From positions 1-33,115 of the forward strand of contig NZ_JAMBOX010000030.1 of assembly GCF_023715785.1 (NCBI RefSeq): a stretch of DNA of 33,115 nt. Direction: 5' to 3'. Each line of letters starts with the position of its first letter. The stretch's first letter is position 1. The translations under genes were made by a program, and so were the position numbers. Source of the stretch: Neobacillus niacini. GTDB lineage: Bacteria; Bacillota; Bacilli; Bacillales; Cytobacillaceae. Below are positions 6,861-13,699 of this stretch, one piece after another. The notes below the pieces were generated by a model. The model saw only the letters and a list, made by a program, of their open reading frames with translations, made no database searches and was not told the DNA's origin.

Positions 6861-8333
6861 TTGTCTCAACATCAAACTCCGCTGTTTAGCGGATTAACAG
6901 CCCATGCAAAAAAAAATCCTGTGCAATTCCATATTCCCGGACATAAAAAAGGGGCCGGCATGGACCCGGAGTTCCGTCAATTTGTAGGTGATAATGCCCT
7001 GTCGATAGATCTTATTAATATTGGTCCGCTCGATGACCTTCATCATCCAAAAGGAATGATCAAACAAGCCCAGGATTTGGCCGCGGAAGCCTTTGGTGCC
7101 GACTATACCTTTTTCTCTGTTCAAGGGACGAGCGGCGCAATTATGACGATGGTCATGGCCGTTTGTGGGCCTGGGGATAAAATCATCGTACCGAGAAATG
7201 TTCATAAATCCGTCATGTCGGCCATAGTCTTTTCTGGTGCGATTCCGGTATTTATCCATCCGGAAATTGACATGAAACTAGGGATTTCCCACGGCATTAC
7301 ACCTGATTCCGTGAAAAGGGCGCTCCAGCAGCATCCCGATGCAAAAGGGGTTTTGGTCATCAACCCAACATACTTTGGCATTTCTGCGGATTTGAAGAAG
7401 ATTGTTGATATTGCCCATTCCTATCATGTACCTGTTCTTGTCGATGAGGCTCATGGAGTTCATATCCATTTCCACGATGATCTGCCGCTTTCTGCTATGC
7501 AGGCCGGTGCGGATATGGCCGCTACTAGCGTTCATAAGCTTGGCGGGTCGATGACACAAAGTTCGATTCTAAATGTCAAAGAAGGTCTGGTTCCTGTCAA
7601 ACATGTTCAATCCATTCTTAGCATGCTGACAACTACTTCAACCTCCTATTTATTGCTGGCTTCCCTTGACGTAGCGCGGAAACAGCTGGCACTAAAGGGA
7701 AGGGAATTAATTGATAAAACGATCGATCTTGCACAATCGATTCGCAAACGCATTAATGAAATTGACCATCTCTATTGTGTAGGTTCGGAAATTTTGGATG
7801 CGAAAGCCATCTTTGATTATGACCCAACCAAATTAATCATTTCTGTAAAAGATTTGGGGCTCACGGGCTATGAAGTGGAAAAATGGCTACGTAAAAAACA
7901 TAATATTGAAGTGGAGTTATCCGATTTATATAACATCCTTTGTATTGTCACGTTCGGAGATACAGATTATGAGGCAGATATATTGGTCAATGCACTTGCC
8001 GAACTCTCCCGCGAGTTTGAACATCGTGCTGAAAAAATCGAGCCAGTTGAGGTGCTTCTTCCCGAGATTCCGGTGCTTGCCCTGACACCAAGGGACGCTT
8101 TCTATGCGGAAACAGAAGTGATTCCGTTTACGGAATCCGAGGGCAGAATCATTGCTGAATTTGTGATGGTATATCCTCCTGGAATCCCGATTATGATACC
8201 GGGGGAAATCATTACAAAAGAGAACCTCCATTATATTCAGAAGAATATTGATGCCGGCCTCCCTGTCCAAGGCCCTGAAGACGATGACCTAAAAACAATT
8301 CATGTCATTAAGGAATATAAAGCAATCCAATAA
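6861..8333 (+). CDS. speA: arginine decarboxylase (fold-type I Orn/Lys/Arg decarboxylase)
   Basis: A 490-residue PLP enzyme converting arginine to agmatine, the first step of polyamine synthesis in bacilli. It shows the family N-terminus PVQFHIPGHKKGAGMDPEF, the substrate/PLP segment VQGTSGAIMTMV, DEAHG (195-199) and SVHKLGG with the Schiff-base Lys226, plus the C-terminal domain with YPPGIPI. The TTG at 6861 has AAGGTGTGG upstream and yields exactly the length of B. subtilis SpeA; earlier in-frame starts have no site. Lysine decarboxylase activity is the main alternative, but position beside pdhD and SR1 favours SpeA. It stands alone with its own terminator. Confidence 0.93.
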   Translation: MSQHQTPLFSGLTAHAKKNPVQFHIPGHKKGAGMDPEFRQFVGDNALSIDLINIGPLDDLHHPKGMIKQAQDLAAEAFGADYTFFSVQGTSGAIMTMVMAVCGPGDKIIVPRNVHKSVMSAIVFSGAIPVFIHPEIDMKLGISHGITPDSVKRALQQHPDAKGVLVINPTYFGISADLKKIVDIAHSYHVPVLVDEAHGVHIHFHDDLPLSAMQAGADMAATSVHKLGGSMTQSSILNVKEGLVPVKHVQSILSMLTTTSTSYLLLASLDVARKQLALKGRELIDKTIDLAQSIRKRINEIDHLYCVGSEILDAKAIFDYDPTKLIISVKDLGLTGYEVEKWLRKKHNIEVELSDLYNILCIVTFGDTDYEADILVNALAELSREFEHRAEKIEPVEVLLPEIPVLALTPRDAFYAETEVIPFTESEGRIIAEFVMVYPPGIPIMIPGEIITKENLHYIQKNIDAGLPVQGPEDDDLKTIHVIKEYKAIQ

Positions 8334-8338
8334 GCATC

Positions 8339-8374
8339 AGGCTGTCGAAAACCTTCGACAGCCTTTATTTTTAT
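8339..8374 (+). terminator. speA terminator
   Basis: AGGCTGTCGAA pairs perfectly with TTCGACAGCCT over 11 bases around an AACC loop, followed by TTATTTTTATT, six bases after the stop codon. Confidence 0.92.
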
Positions 8375-8411
8375 TCGTTCTTTTATATAAAATGGTCTAT
8401 GCAAATCGGCT

Positions 8412-8505
8412 GTTGAATTGCACTCCAGGCACTTCGCTTTCCGCGGGCGTGCCGGGAAGCGAAGCACCTGGAGCGGAAATCAACACGCCCATAAGCAGGG
8501 GGAAA
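8412..8505. repeat. dispersed repeat, copy B, a large imperfect palindrome
   Basis: GC-rich block between the speA and SR1 terminators. The left arm (8412-8453) and right arm (8449-8484) are near inverted copies of each other: CTCCAGG..CTTCGCTT against AAGCGAAG..CCTGGAG, extending outward to GTTGA and ATCAAC. The right arm matches copy A (211-252) at 37 of 42 bases. As RNA it would fold into one long hairpin. No coding signal is visible. Confidence 0.75.
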
Positions 8506-8522
8506 ATTGCTGTTTAAGAACC

Positions 8523-8560
8523 AAAAAAAATTGCCGAGAAAAATACCGTTTCTCGACAAT
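8523..8560 (-). terminator. SR1 terminator
   Basis: On the minus strand TTGTCGAGAAA pairs with TTTCTCGGCAA (one G-U), followed by eight T residues. It begins about 50 bases after the SR1P stop codon and is nearly identical to the hairpin at 293-330. Confidence 0.88.
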
Positions 8561-8608
8561 CTAAGGTTTCCTGACAGGAATCCTGTTATATTTTATAGGC
8601 GATTTTGT

Positions 8609-8731
8609 TTATAGCTCTTCATCATGTTGATGGTCACAGCAGCAATTGCATTTTGAATATAAAACGGTTACTTTTTCGTCTTCAAAATGGTCAATTGTTG
8701 AGTTACAGTTTTGGCATACAAGAGTACCCAT
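8609..8731 (-). CDS. sr1P: SR1P, GapA-binding peptide
   Basis: A 40-residue peptide starting MGTLVCQNC, with the conserved core HFEDEKVTVLY and a cysteine cluster (C6, C9, C28, C30, C31, C32) followed by a His/Asp/Glu tail. This is the SR1P family. In B. subtilis SR1P binds glyceraldehyde-3-phosphate dehydrogenase GapA and promotes its interaction with RNase J1, linking glycolysis to RNA turnover. The ATG at 8731 has AAGGGGA eight bases upstream. The gene is too short for usual gene-finding cut-offs. The Cys cluster could bind metal; the tail differs from B. subtilis as I remember it. Confidence 0.93.
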   Translation of the reverse strand: MGTLVCQNCNSTIDHFEDEKVTVLYSKCNCCCDHQHDEEL

Positions 8732-8768
8732 CGGTTCAATCCCCTTTTCAATGGAATAAACACATTAA

Positions 8769-8782
8769 TGAAACCGTTTTTA
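8769..8782. promoter_or_regulatory. cre-like site (CcpA) at the start of SR1
   Basis: TGAAACCGTTTTTA agrees with the catabolite-responsive element consensus TGWNANCGNTNWCA at 13 of 14 positions. It lies at about +8 to +21 of the inferred SR1 transcript, where CcpA could act as a roadblock. CcpA is reported to contribute to SR1 repression in B. subtilis. Binding is inferred. Confidence 0.5.
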
Positions 8783-8796
8783 ACATCCTTGAGACT

Positions 8797-8825
8797 ATAA
8801 TAATATAACACATTTAATTTTTCAA
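8797..8825 (-). promoter_or_regulatory. SigA promoter of SR1
   Basis: On the minus strand TTGAAA (8820-8825) and TATTAT (8797-8802) are separated by exactly 17 bases, a good vegetative promoter. The transcript would begin near 8790, about 60 bases before the SR1P start codon. Confidence 0.8.
8802..8812 (-). promoter_or_regulatory. CcpN operator, proximal
   Basis: TGTGTTATATT matches the CcpN box TRTGHYATAYW, as I recall it, at all 11 positions. It lies inside the SR1 promoter spacer and touches the -10 element. CcpN represses sr1, gapB and pckA during growth on sugars in B. subtilis. Confidence 0.75.
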
Positions 8826-8833
8826 GCCCAATT

Positions 8834-8844
8834 TGTATGTCACA
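8834..8844 (-). promoter_or_regulatory. CcpN operator, distal
   Basis: TGTGACATACA is a second exact match to TRTGHYATAYW, starting eight bases upstream of the SR1 -35. Its centre lies 32 bases, about three helical turns, from the proximal box, so both face the same side of the DNA. Confidence 0.75.
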
Positions 8845-8864
8845 TTAAATATTTTCAACCGTAT

Positions 8865-8887
8865 AAAAAGGCCGGATAGGCCTTTTT
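8865..8887. terminator. bidirectional terminator upstream of the SR1 promoter
   Basis: AAAAAGGCC pairs perfectly with GGCCTTTTT. No annotated gene ends beside it on either strand: speA has its own terminator 500 bases away, and SR1 starts below it. The gene-free stretch 8732-9050 otherwise holds the SR1 control region and the promoter at 8985-9014. Confidence 0.85.
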
Positions 8888-8984
8888 GTTATACTTTAAA
8901 CGTAATAACACCGGAGAACAAATATCATTTATAAAAATTTATTTTTTCTATAATAACAAGAAACGGCTAAATAAATAATTATCA

Positions 8985-9014
8985 TTGTCTTTAGTTTTCG
9001 TTCAATGCTAGAAT
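8985..9014 (+). promoter_or_regulatory. promoter of the DUF1885-like gene
   Basis: TTGTCT (8985-8990) and TAGAAT (9009-9014) are 18 bases apart, with an extended -10 TG at 9006-9007. The start codon follows 36 bases downstream. Confidence 0.6.
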
Positions 9015-9050
9015 AAAGAAGAACATTATGGATTAAAAGGGGGAATGATG

Positions 9051-9485
9051 ATGGCTTCGAATGCATTTATTAAACTTGTGCCTTCATCTGCAAAGCAAAC
9101 GATTACAGTTGATGAGGTAAAAGAATTATTTCATTATTATAAAGACATTACTAAAAAAGCCGGAAACCAAACTGGTTGGGAATATGAAGATGCAGCATTC
9201 CCTTATGAAATAAAAGAAACGGAAGAAGGAAAAGAAAAATGGTTTTATTTGCACTCCGATCATGACCGTTACTTTGCTATTTTAGTTGGTGTCGACTCTG
9301 AGACCATTCAGAATGAGGCCGGAGAAGAACGGGAACAAATGTATGTTCAAGTGACATTGCCTGAACAATCAACCTTCGGGGATAAAGGAAAAGCAAATGA
9401 ATTTTGCAAATTTCTCGCAAAAAAACTTCAGGGTGAACTTCACCTGTTTAACGGAAGAGTGATGTACTTCTATCCAAGAAAATAA
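9051..9485 (+). CDS. DUF1885-like small protein
   Basis: A 144-residue soluble protein beginning MASNAFIKLVPSSAKQTITVDEVKE. It has no signal peptide, and is acidic in the middle, with a compact alpha/beta look and an aromatic C-terminus (GRVMYFYPRK). It resembles the Bacillus/Geobacillus DUF1885 family of unknown function; I assign that from memory with moderate confidence. Three ATG codons in a row occur at 9045-9053; the last has AAGGGGG seven bases upstream and is chosen. It has its own promoter and a terminator directly after, so it is a single-gene unit. Confidence 0.75.
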   Translation: MASNAFIKLVPSSAKQTITVDEVKELFHYYKDITKKAGNQTGWEYEDAAFPYEIKETEEGKEKWFYLHSDHDRYFAILVGVDSETIQNEAGEEREQMYVQVTLPEQSTFGDKGKANEFCKFLAKKLQGELHLFNGRVMYFYPRK

Positions 9486-9486
9486 G

Positions 9487-9515
9487 AGCTCCATTCCATA
9501 TGGGGCTTTTTTTTT
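9487..9515 (+). terminator. terminator after the DUF1885-like gene
   Basis: AGCTCC pairs with GGGGCT (one G-U), followed by a run of nine T residues. It overlaps the stop region of the convergent small membrane protein gene. Confidence 0.7.
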
Positions 9516-9756
9516 AATGAATAAATCTGGCCATCGTAAAGTGGATCGACGTGTAAATCACCAGGCTTAATGTTGTAATAAATAATGATTTTGGGCCTGA
9601 TTTTGTCAGTTTTGAGCCTAGGATAAATGCCAAATAAAAGAAGACAAAAAACATCATGACTTTATAAATCATTTGGTCATGCTTTGATAACCATTCAATT
9701 AATGTGTAACCGCTCCAAATCATAAATTGCAGAAGTATGACGATATAGACCCTCAT
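9514..9756 (-). CDS. small membrane protein (80 aa), unknown
   Basis: I do not recognise a family. The 80-residue product has three hydrophobic segments, about 3-20, 31-49 and 55-72, with KHDQMIYK and KLTKSGPK loops between them, so it is an integral membrane protein. The ATG at 9756 has GGTGAT upstream, a modest ribosome site. It lies between pdhD and the DUF1885-like gene, alone on its strand. Coding is supported by the clean hydrophobic pattern and start signal only. Confidence 0.6.
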   Translation of the reverse strand: MRVYIVILLQFMIWSGYTLIEWLSKHDQMIYKVMMFFVFFYLAFILGSKLTKSGPKSLFITTLSLVIYTSIHFTMARFIH

Positions 9757-9870
9757 TCATATCACCACGCTAAAACATTATTTAACATAATATATTAGAA
9801 GCTATACAGTTTAAGTATAAAAAATAATACGGATTAATTCCATTTATTTGCAATAATCAAGTATGATAAA

Positions 9871-9903
9871 AAAGTCCTCTCCACATAACAGGAGAGGACT
9901 TTT
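9871..9903. terminator. pdh operon terminator
   Basis: AAAGTCCTCTCC pairs with GGAGAGGACTTT perfectly. The minus-strand tail is T-rich, ending the pdh transcript seven bases after the pdhD stop. Confidence 0.92.
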
Positions 9904-9909
9904 GTTTAT

Positions 9910-11325
9910 TTATTTTAAAATATGAATCGGACTTCCAAGAGCAACCTCGGCTGCTTCCATCGTAATTTCACCAAGTGTTGGATGGGCATGAATCGTCATA
10001 GCCAAATCTTCTGCTGTCATCCCAGCTTCAATTGCTAATCCGAGTTCGGCAATCATATCAGATGCACTCGCGCCGGCAATTTGGGCTCCAATAACAAGAC
10101 CGTCTTCCTTGCGTGTGATTAATCTTAGGAAGCCATCACCGCTTTCGAGTGATAACGCCCGGCCATTTGCCGCGAATGGGAATTTGGCTGCAACAACCTC
10201 AATCCCTTCCTCTTTGGCCTGTGACTCTGTATAGCCAACCGAAGCTAACTCAGGCTCGGAGAAGACAACGGCAGGGATACCCAAATAATCGATTTCTGAA
10301 GGATGCCCCGCAATGGCTTCGGCTGCAATTTTTGCTTCGTATGATGCCTTGTGGGCCAATTGCGGTCCAGCAACGACATCACCGATAGCATAAATATTGC
10401 CGATATTTGTCCGGCATTGCTTGTCGATTTCAATTAAGCCGCGGTCAGTTAATTTAACTCCAACCTGTTCAAGACCCATTTCATCGGTATTTGGACGGCG
10501 GCCAACCATGACAAACACATAATCAGCCTCAATTTTCTTTTCTTCGCCTTTTGTCTCGAACGTTACGACTACACCGTTTTCCGTTTCTTCAACGCCCTTG
10601 GCAAGTGCCTTGGTGTAAAATTCGGCACCTTTTTTCTTCATAGCCCGTTTGACTAGGGAAGCCATTTGCTTATCAAAAACTCCCATGCCCAAAATTTCTT
10701 CTGCACCTTCTAAAATCGTTACTTGGCTGCCAAAGTTTGCGTAGGCACCGCCAAGTTCAATTCCAATAACCCCGCCGCCGATAACGACAATTTTTTCAGG
10801 GATTTCCGGCAAGTTTAGCGCACCGGTGGAATTGAGCACTCGATTTGAATATTTGAATGTCGGCAATTCGATTGGTCGTGAACCGGTAGCGATTATGGCA
10901 TTTTTGAATGTATAGGTTTGAGCCGAATTTTCATCCATTACCCGAAGTGTATTCGCATCGACAAAATAAGCTTCGCCACGGACAATATTGACTTTATTGC
11001 CTTTTAATAAGCCTTCAACACCGCCAGTTAATTTATTTACAATCCCGGCTTTGAAGTTCTGAACCTTAGAAAAATCAACTTTGACATTTTCGGCAGTGAT
11101 TCCGATTGATTCGGAATGTAGCGCCGTTTCATAGCGGTGTCCTGCAGCAATCAACGCTTTCGAAGGAATACAGCCCACATTTAAACATACGCCGCCGATA
11201 TATTCCTTTTCAACAATCGTTACCTTTTGTCCAAGCTGTGCGGCACGGATCGCCGCGACGTATCCGCCGGGACCCGCACCGATTACTATAGTATCTGTTT
11301 CAATTGGAAAATCTCCAACAACCAT
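9910..11325 (-). CDS. pdhD: dihydrolipoyl dehydrogenase, E3 of pyruvate dehydrogenase
   Basis: A 471-residue FAD enzyme that reoxidises the dihydrolipoyl arm of E2 and reduces NAD+. Visible: FAD-binding GAGPGG (16-21), the redox disulfide CLNVGC (C47, C52), a second GGGVIGIELG dinucleotide-binding motif for NAD, and the C-terminal His-Glu pair in HPTLGE (H448, E453). Family length is complete. The ATG at 11325 has GGAGGCG upstream. It is last in pdhABCD, three bases after pdhC, and is followed by a strong terminator. It may also supply E3 to the 2-oxoglutarate dehydrogenase complex, as in B. subtilis. Confidence 0.97.
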   Translation of the reverse strand: MVVGDFPIETDTIVIGAGPGGYVAAIRAAQLGQKVTIVEKEYIGGVCLNVGCIPSKALIAAGHRYETALHSESIGITAENVKVDFSKVQNFKAGIVNKLTGGVEGLLKGNKVNIVRGEAYFVDANTLRVMDENSAQTYTFKNAIIATGSRPIELPTFKYSNRVLNSTGALNLPEIPEKIVVIGGGVIGIELGGAYANFGSQVTILEGAEEILGMGVFDKQMASLVKRAMKKKGAEFYTKALAKGVEETENGVVVTFETKGEEKKIEADYVFVMVGRRPNTDEMGLEQVGVKLTDRGLIEIDKQCRTNIGNIYAIGDVVAGPQLAHKASYEAKIAAEAIAGHPSEIDYLGIPAVVFSEPELASVGYTESQAKEEGIEVVAAKFPFAANGRALSLESGDGFLRLITRKEDGLVIGAQIAGASASDMIAELGLAIEAGMTAEDLAMTIHAHPTLGEITMEAAEVALGSPIHILK

Positions 11326-11328
11326 TTT

Positions 11329-12642
11329 TTACGCCTCCATTAGCAAGAGTTCAGGATCGTTCAACAATCGCTTGATATGATTTAGCGCATTTTGGGCTGT
11401 TGCACCATCGATCATACGGTGGTCAAAGCTTAATGATAACGCTAATACTGGAGCAGCGACAATTTCTCCGTTACGAACAATTGGTTTTTCAGCAATACGG
11501 CCAACACCAAGAATCGCTACTTCTGGATGGTTAATAACCGGTGTAAACCATTGACCGCCAGCAGACCCAATGTTAGAAATCGTGCAAGAAGCACCCTTCA
11601 TTTCATTTGGAGCAAGCTTGCCTTCACGTGCTTTTCCAGCTAATTCATTAATCTCGTTAGAAATCGCGAAAACTGATTTACGATCAGCATCTTTTACAAC
11701 AGGGACTAATAAACCTTTTTCAGTATCTGCGGCAATTCCAATGTTGTAGTAATGCTTATGGATAATTTCACTGGTCGCATCATCAAGAGATGTGTTTAAT
11801 GCAGGGAACTCCCTTAATGCACTAGTTAATGCTTTTACGATATATGGCAAGAATGTAAGCTTGATGCCTTTTGCAGCAGCCACTTCTTTGAACTTCTTCC
11901 GATGTGTCACTAGCTTGGTTACATCGACTTCATCCATCAGAGTAACGTGCGGAGCAGTATGTTTAGAATTAACCATAGCTTTAGCAATCGCCTTGCGGAT
12001 TCCGCTCATTTTTTCACGTGTTTCCGGATATTCACCTTGTGGGATTGGAGCTGGTGCAGCTGCTTGTGGTGCTGCTGTTTCCTCAGCAGATACCTCAGCT
12101 TCAACTGCTTGTGGCGCTGCTGCTCCACCGCTTAAGAACGCATCAATATCATTTTTAAGTACACGGCCGTTATCCCCGGAACCTGCAACTTGACGAATGT
12201 CAACGCCTTTTTCACGTGCATATTTACGGACAGAAGGCATTGCAATAACACGGCGATTTGGGTCCACTTCTGCCTGCGGTTGTGCAACAGGAGTTGCTGC
12301 TGCCGTTGCTGGCGCTGCTGCTTCTTGTTTTGCTTCCGGAGCCGGAGCTGGAGCTTGAGCCTCCTCTTCGCCATGGTCGCCTTTAAATTGTAAATCTTCA
12401 TACCCAGGGGCATCAAAGGTTACTAACACCTGTCCCACTGTGGCAACTGTTCCCTCACCAACTAGAACTTCCAAAACCGTTCCTTCAACCGGGGAAGGAA
12501 TTTCTACAACTGCTTTATCATTTTGAATTTCACAAAGGACATCATCTTCCTGGACTTTATCTCCAGCTTTGATAAACCATTTGACTATTTCACCTTCGTG
12601 AATACCTTCACCGATGTCAGGCATTTTAAATTGAAATGACAC
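11329..12642 (-). CDS. pdhC: dihydrolipoamide acetyltransferase, E2 of pyruvate dehydrogenase
   Basis: A 437-residue E2 core that transfers acetyl groups from its lipoyl arm to CoA. Domains: one lipoyl domain (1-80) with the lipoylated lysine K43 in QNDKAVVEIPSP, an Ala/Pro/Gln-rich flexible linker, the peripheral subunit-binding domain (about 129-170, MPSVRKYAREKGVDI), a second Ala/Pro-rich linker, and the catalytic domain ending in SFDHRMIDG with H408 and D412. The GTG at 12642 has AGGAGG ten bases upstream. The 76-base gap after pdhB could hold an internal promoter, as reported in B. subtilis, but I see no clear one. A single lipoyl domain is typical of Bacillus. Confidence 0.97.
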   Translation of the reverse strand: MSFQFKMPDIGEGIHEGEIVKWFIKAGDKVQEDDVLCEIQNDKAVVEIPSPVEGTVLEVLVGEGTVATVGQVLVTFDAPGYEDLQFKGDHGEEEAQAPAPAPEAKQEAAAPATAAATPVAQPQAEVDPNRRVIAMPSVRKYAREKGVDIRQVAGSGDNGRVLKNDIDAFLSGGAAAPQAVEAEVSAEETAAPQAAAPAPIPQGEYPETREKMSGIRKAIAKAMVNSKHTAPHVTLMDEVDVTKLVTHRKKFKEVAAAKGIKLTFLPYIVKALTSALREFPALNTSLDDATSEIIHKHYYNIGIAADTEKGLLVPVVKDADRKSVFAISNEINELAGKAREGKLAPNEMKGASCTISNIGSAGGQWFTPVINHPEVAILGVGRIAEKPIVRNGEIVAAPVLALSLSFDHRMIDGATAQNALNHIKRLLNDPELLLMEA

Positions 12643-12718
12643 TGAGATTCAGCCTCCTATATCATGATCGTTTAATGCAAGTTTTCAAAACTAGCATCTC
12701 TAGCCAGTTGTTCAATTA

Positions 12719-13696
12719 TTAGAACGTTAATACTTTCTTCGCTGTTTCGATGACATCTTTATAGTTAGGAAGCCATACAGATTCAGCCTGTGAGAAAGGA
12801 TATACTGTATCAGGTGCAGCTACGCGCAATACTGGCGCTTCAAGGCTTAAAATCGCGCGATCATTAATTTCGGCAACAACATTTGCCGCTACGCCAGCCA
12901 TTTTTTGTGCTTCCTGAACGACAATAGCACGGCCAGTTTTTTCAACCGAAGCAATAATAGTATCAATATCAAGCGGGCTGATTGTACGCAAATCCACCAC
13001 TTCAACAGAGTGGCCTTCCTTCGCCAGTTCATCCGCAGCTTTTAACGACTCATGGACCATCGCACCGTAAGTGATGATGGTTAAGTCAGTACCTTCACGC
13101 TTAATATCTGCTTTGCCAAGTGGAATTGTATATTCCTCTTCTGGCACTTCTTGACGGAAGGCACGGTATAATTTTAAATGCTCAAGGAAAATGACCGGGT
13201 CATTATCGCGAATAGCAGAGAGCAATAATCCTTTGGCGTCATAAGGGGTAGACGGGACAACCACCTTTAAACCTGGAGTCTGTGCCATCAAGCCTTCAAG
13301 GCTGTCAGAGTGAAGTTCCGGGGTATGAACGCCGCCGCCAAAGGGAGAACGAACAGTTATCGGCATGTTATAACGTCCGCCGGAACGGTAACGCATCCGA
13401 GACATTTGTCCGGCGATTGAATCCATTACTTCAAAAACGAATCCGAAAAACTGTATTTCTGGAATTGGTCTGAATCCAGTCAAGGCAAGACCAATTGATA
13501 AACCGCCAATGCCCGATTCTGCTAGTGGCGTATCAAAAACACGGTCTTCGCCGAATTCCTTATGCAGGCCTTCAGTCGCACGGAAAACACCGCCGTTAAC
13601 CCCAACGTCCTCACCAAAAACTAATGTTTTCGGGTCATTTTTCAGTTCCGTACGCAATGCATCAGTTATCGCTTGAATCATTGTCATTTGAGCCAT
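12719..13696 (-). CDS. pdhB: pyruvate dehydrogenase E1 component, beta subunit
   Basis: The 325-residue beta subunit of the thiamine-diphosphate E1 heterotetramer, which pairs with PdhA to decarboxylate pyruvate and acetylate the E2 lipoyl group. It shows FGEDVGVNGGVFRATEGL near the N-terminus, containing the ThDP-activating glutamate, then DTPLAESGIGGLSIGLA and the conserved SPFGGGVHTPELHSDS segment. It starts three bases after the pdhA stop, with AAGGAGTCG inside the end of pdhA, so translation is coupled. Length and ends match the Bacillus protein. Confidence 0.97.
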   Translation of the reverse strand: MAQMTMIQAITDALRTELKNDPKTLVFGEDVGVNGGVFRATEGLHKEFGEDRVFDTPLAESGIGGLSIGLALTGFRPIPEIQFFGFVFEVMDSIAGQMSRMRYRSGGRYNMPITVRSPFGGGVHTPELHSDSLEGLMAQTPGLKVVVPSTPYDAKGLLLSAIRDNDPVIFLEHLKLYRAFRQEVPEEEYTIPLGKADIKREGTDLTIITYGAMVHESLKAADELAKEGHSVEVVDLRTISPLDIDTIIASVEKTGRAIVVQEAQKMAGVAANVVAEINDRAILSLEAPVLRVAAPDTVYPFSQAESVWLPNYKDVIETAKKVLTF

Positions 13697-13699
13697 GAC

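Larger units (their letters stand above)
8523..8790 (-). ncRNA. sr1: SR1 dual-function small RNA
   Basis: A transcription unit of about 268 bases defined by the promoter at 8797-8825 and the terminator at 8523-8560, lying between pdhD and speA exactly where B. subtilis encodes SR1. In B. subtilis SR1 base-pairs with the ahrC mRNA, for the arginine catabolic activator, and also encodes the peptide SR1P. The peptide frame here (8609-8731) confirms the identity; the ahrC pairing region cannot be tested from this window. The ends are inferred from promoter and terminator positions, not measured. B. subtilis SR1 is somewhat shorter as I recall (about 205 bases). Confidence 0.85.

Noticed and set aside
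8969..8985. Possible Fur box upstream of the DUF1885-like gene
   Set aside because: Only one half (AATTATCAT) resembles the site; the second half is too degenerate.
12132..12416. Gln/Arg-rich 94-codon minus-strand frame and a Cys/Arg-rich plus-strand frame inside pdhC
   Set aside because: They are out-of-frame readings of the Ala/Pro/Gln linker codons of E2.
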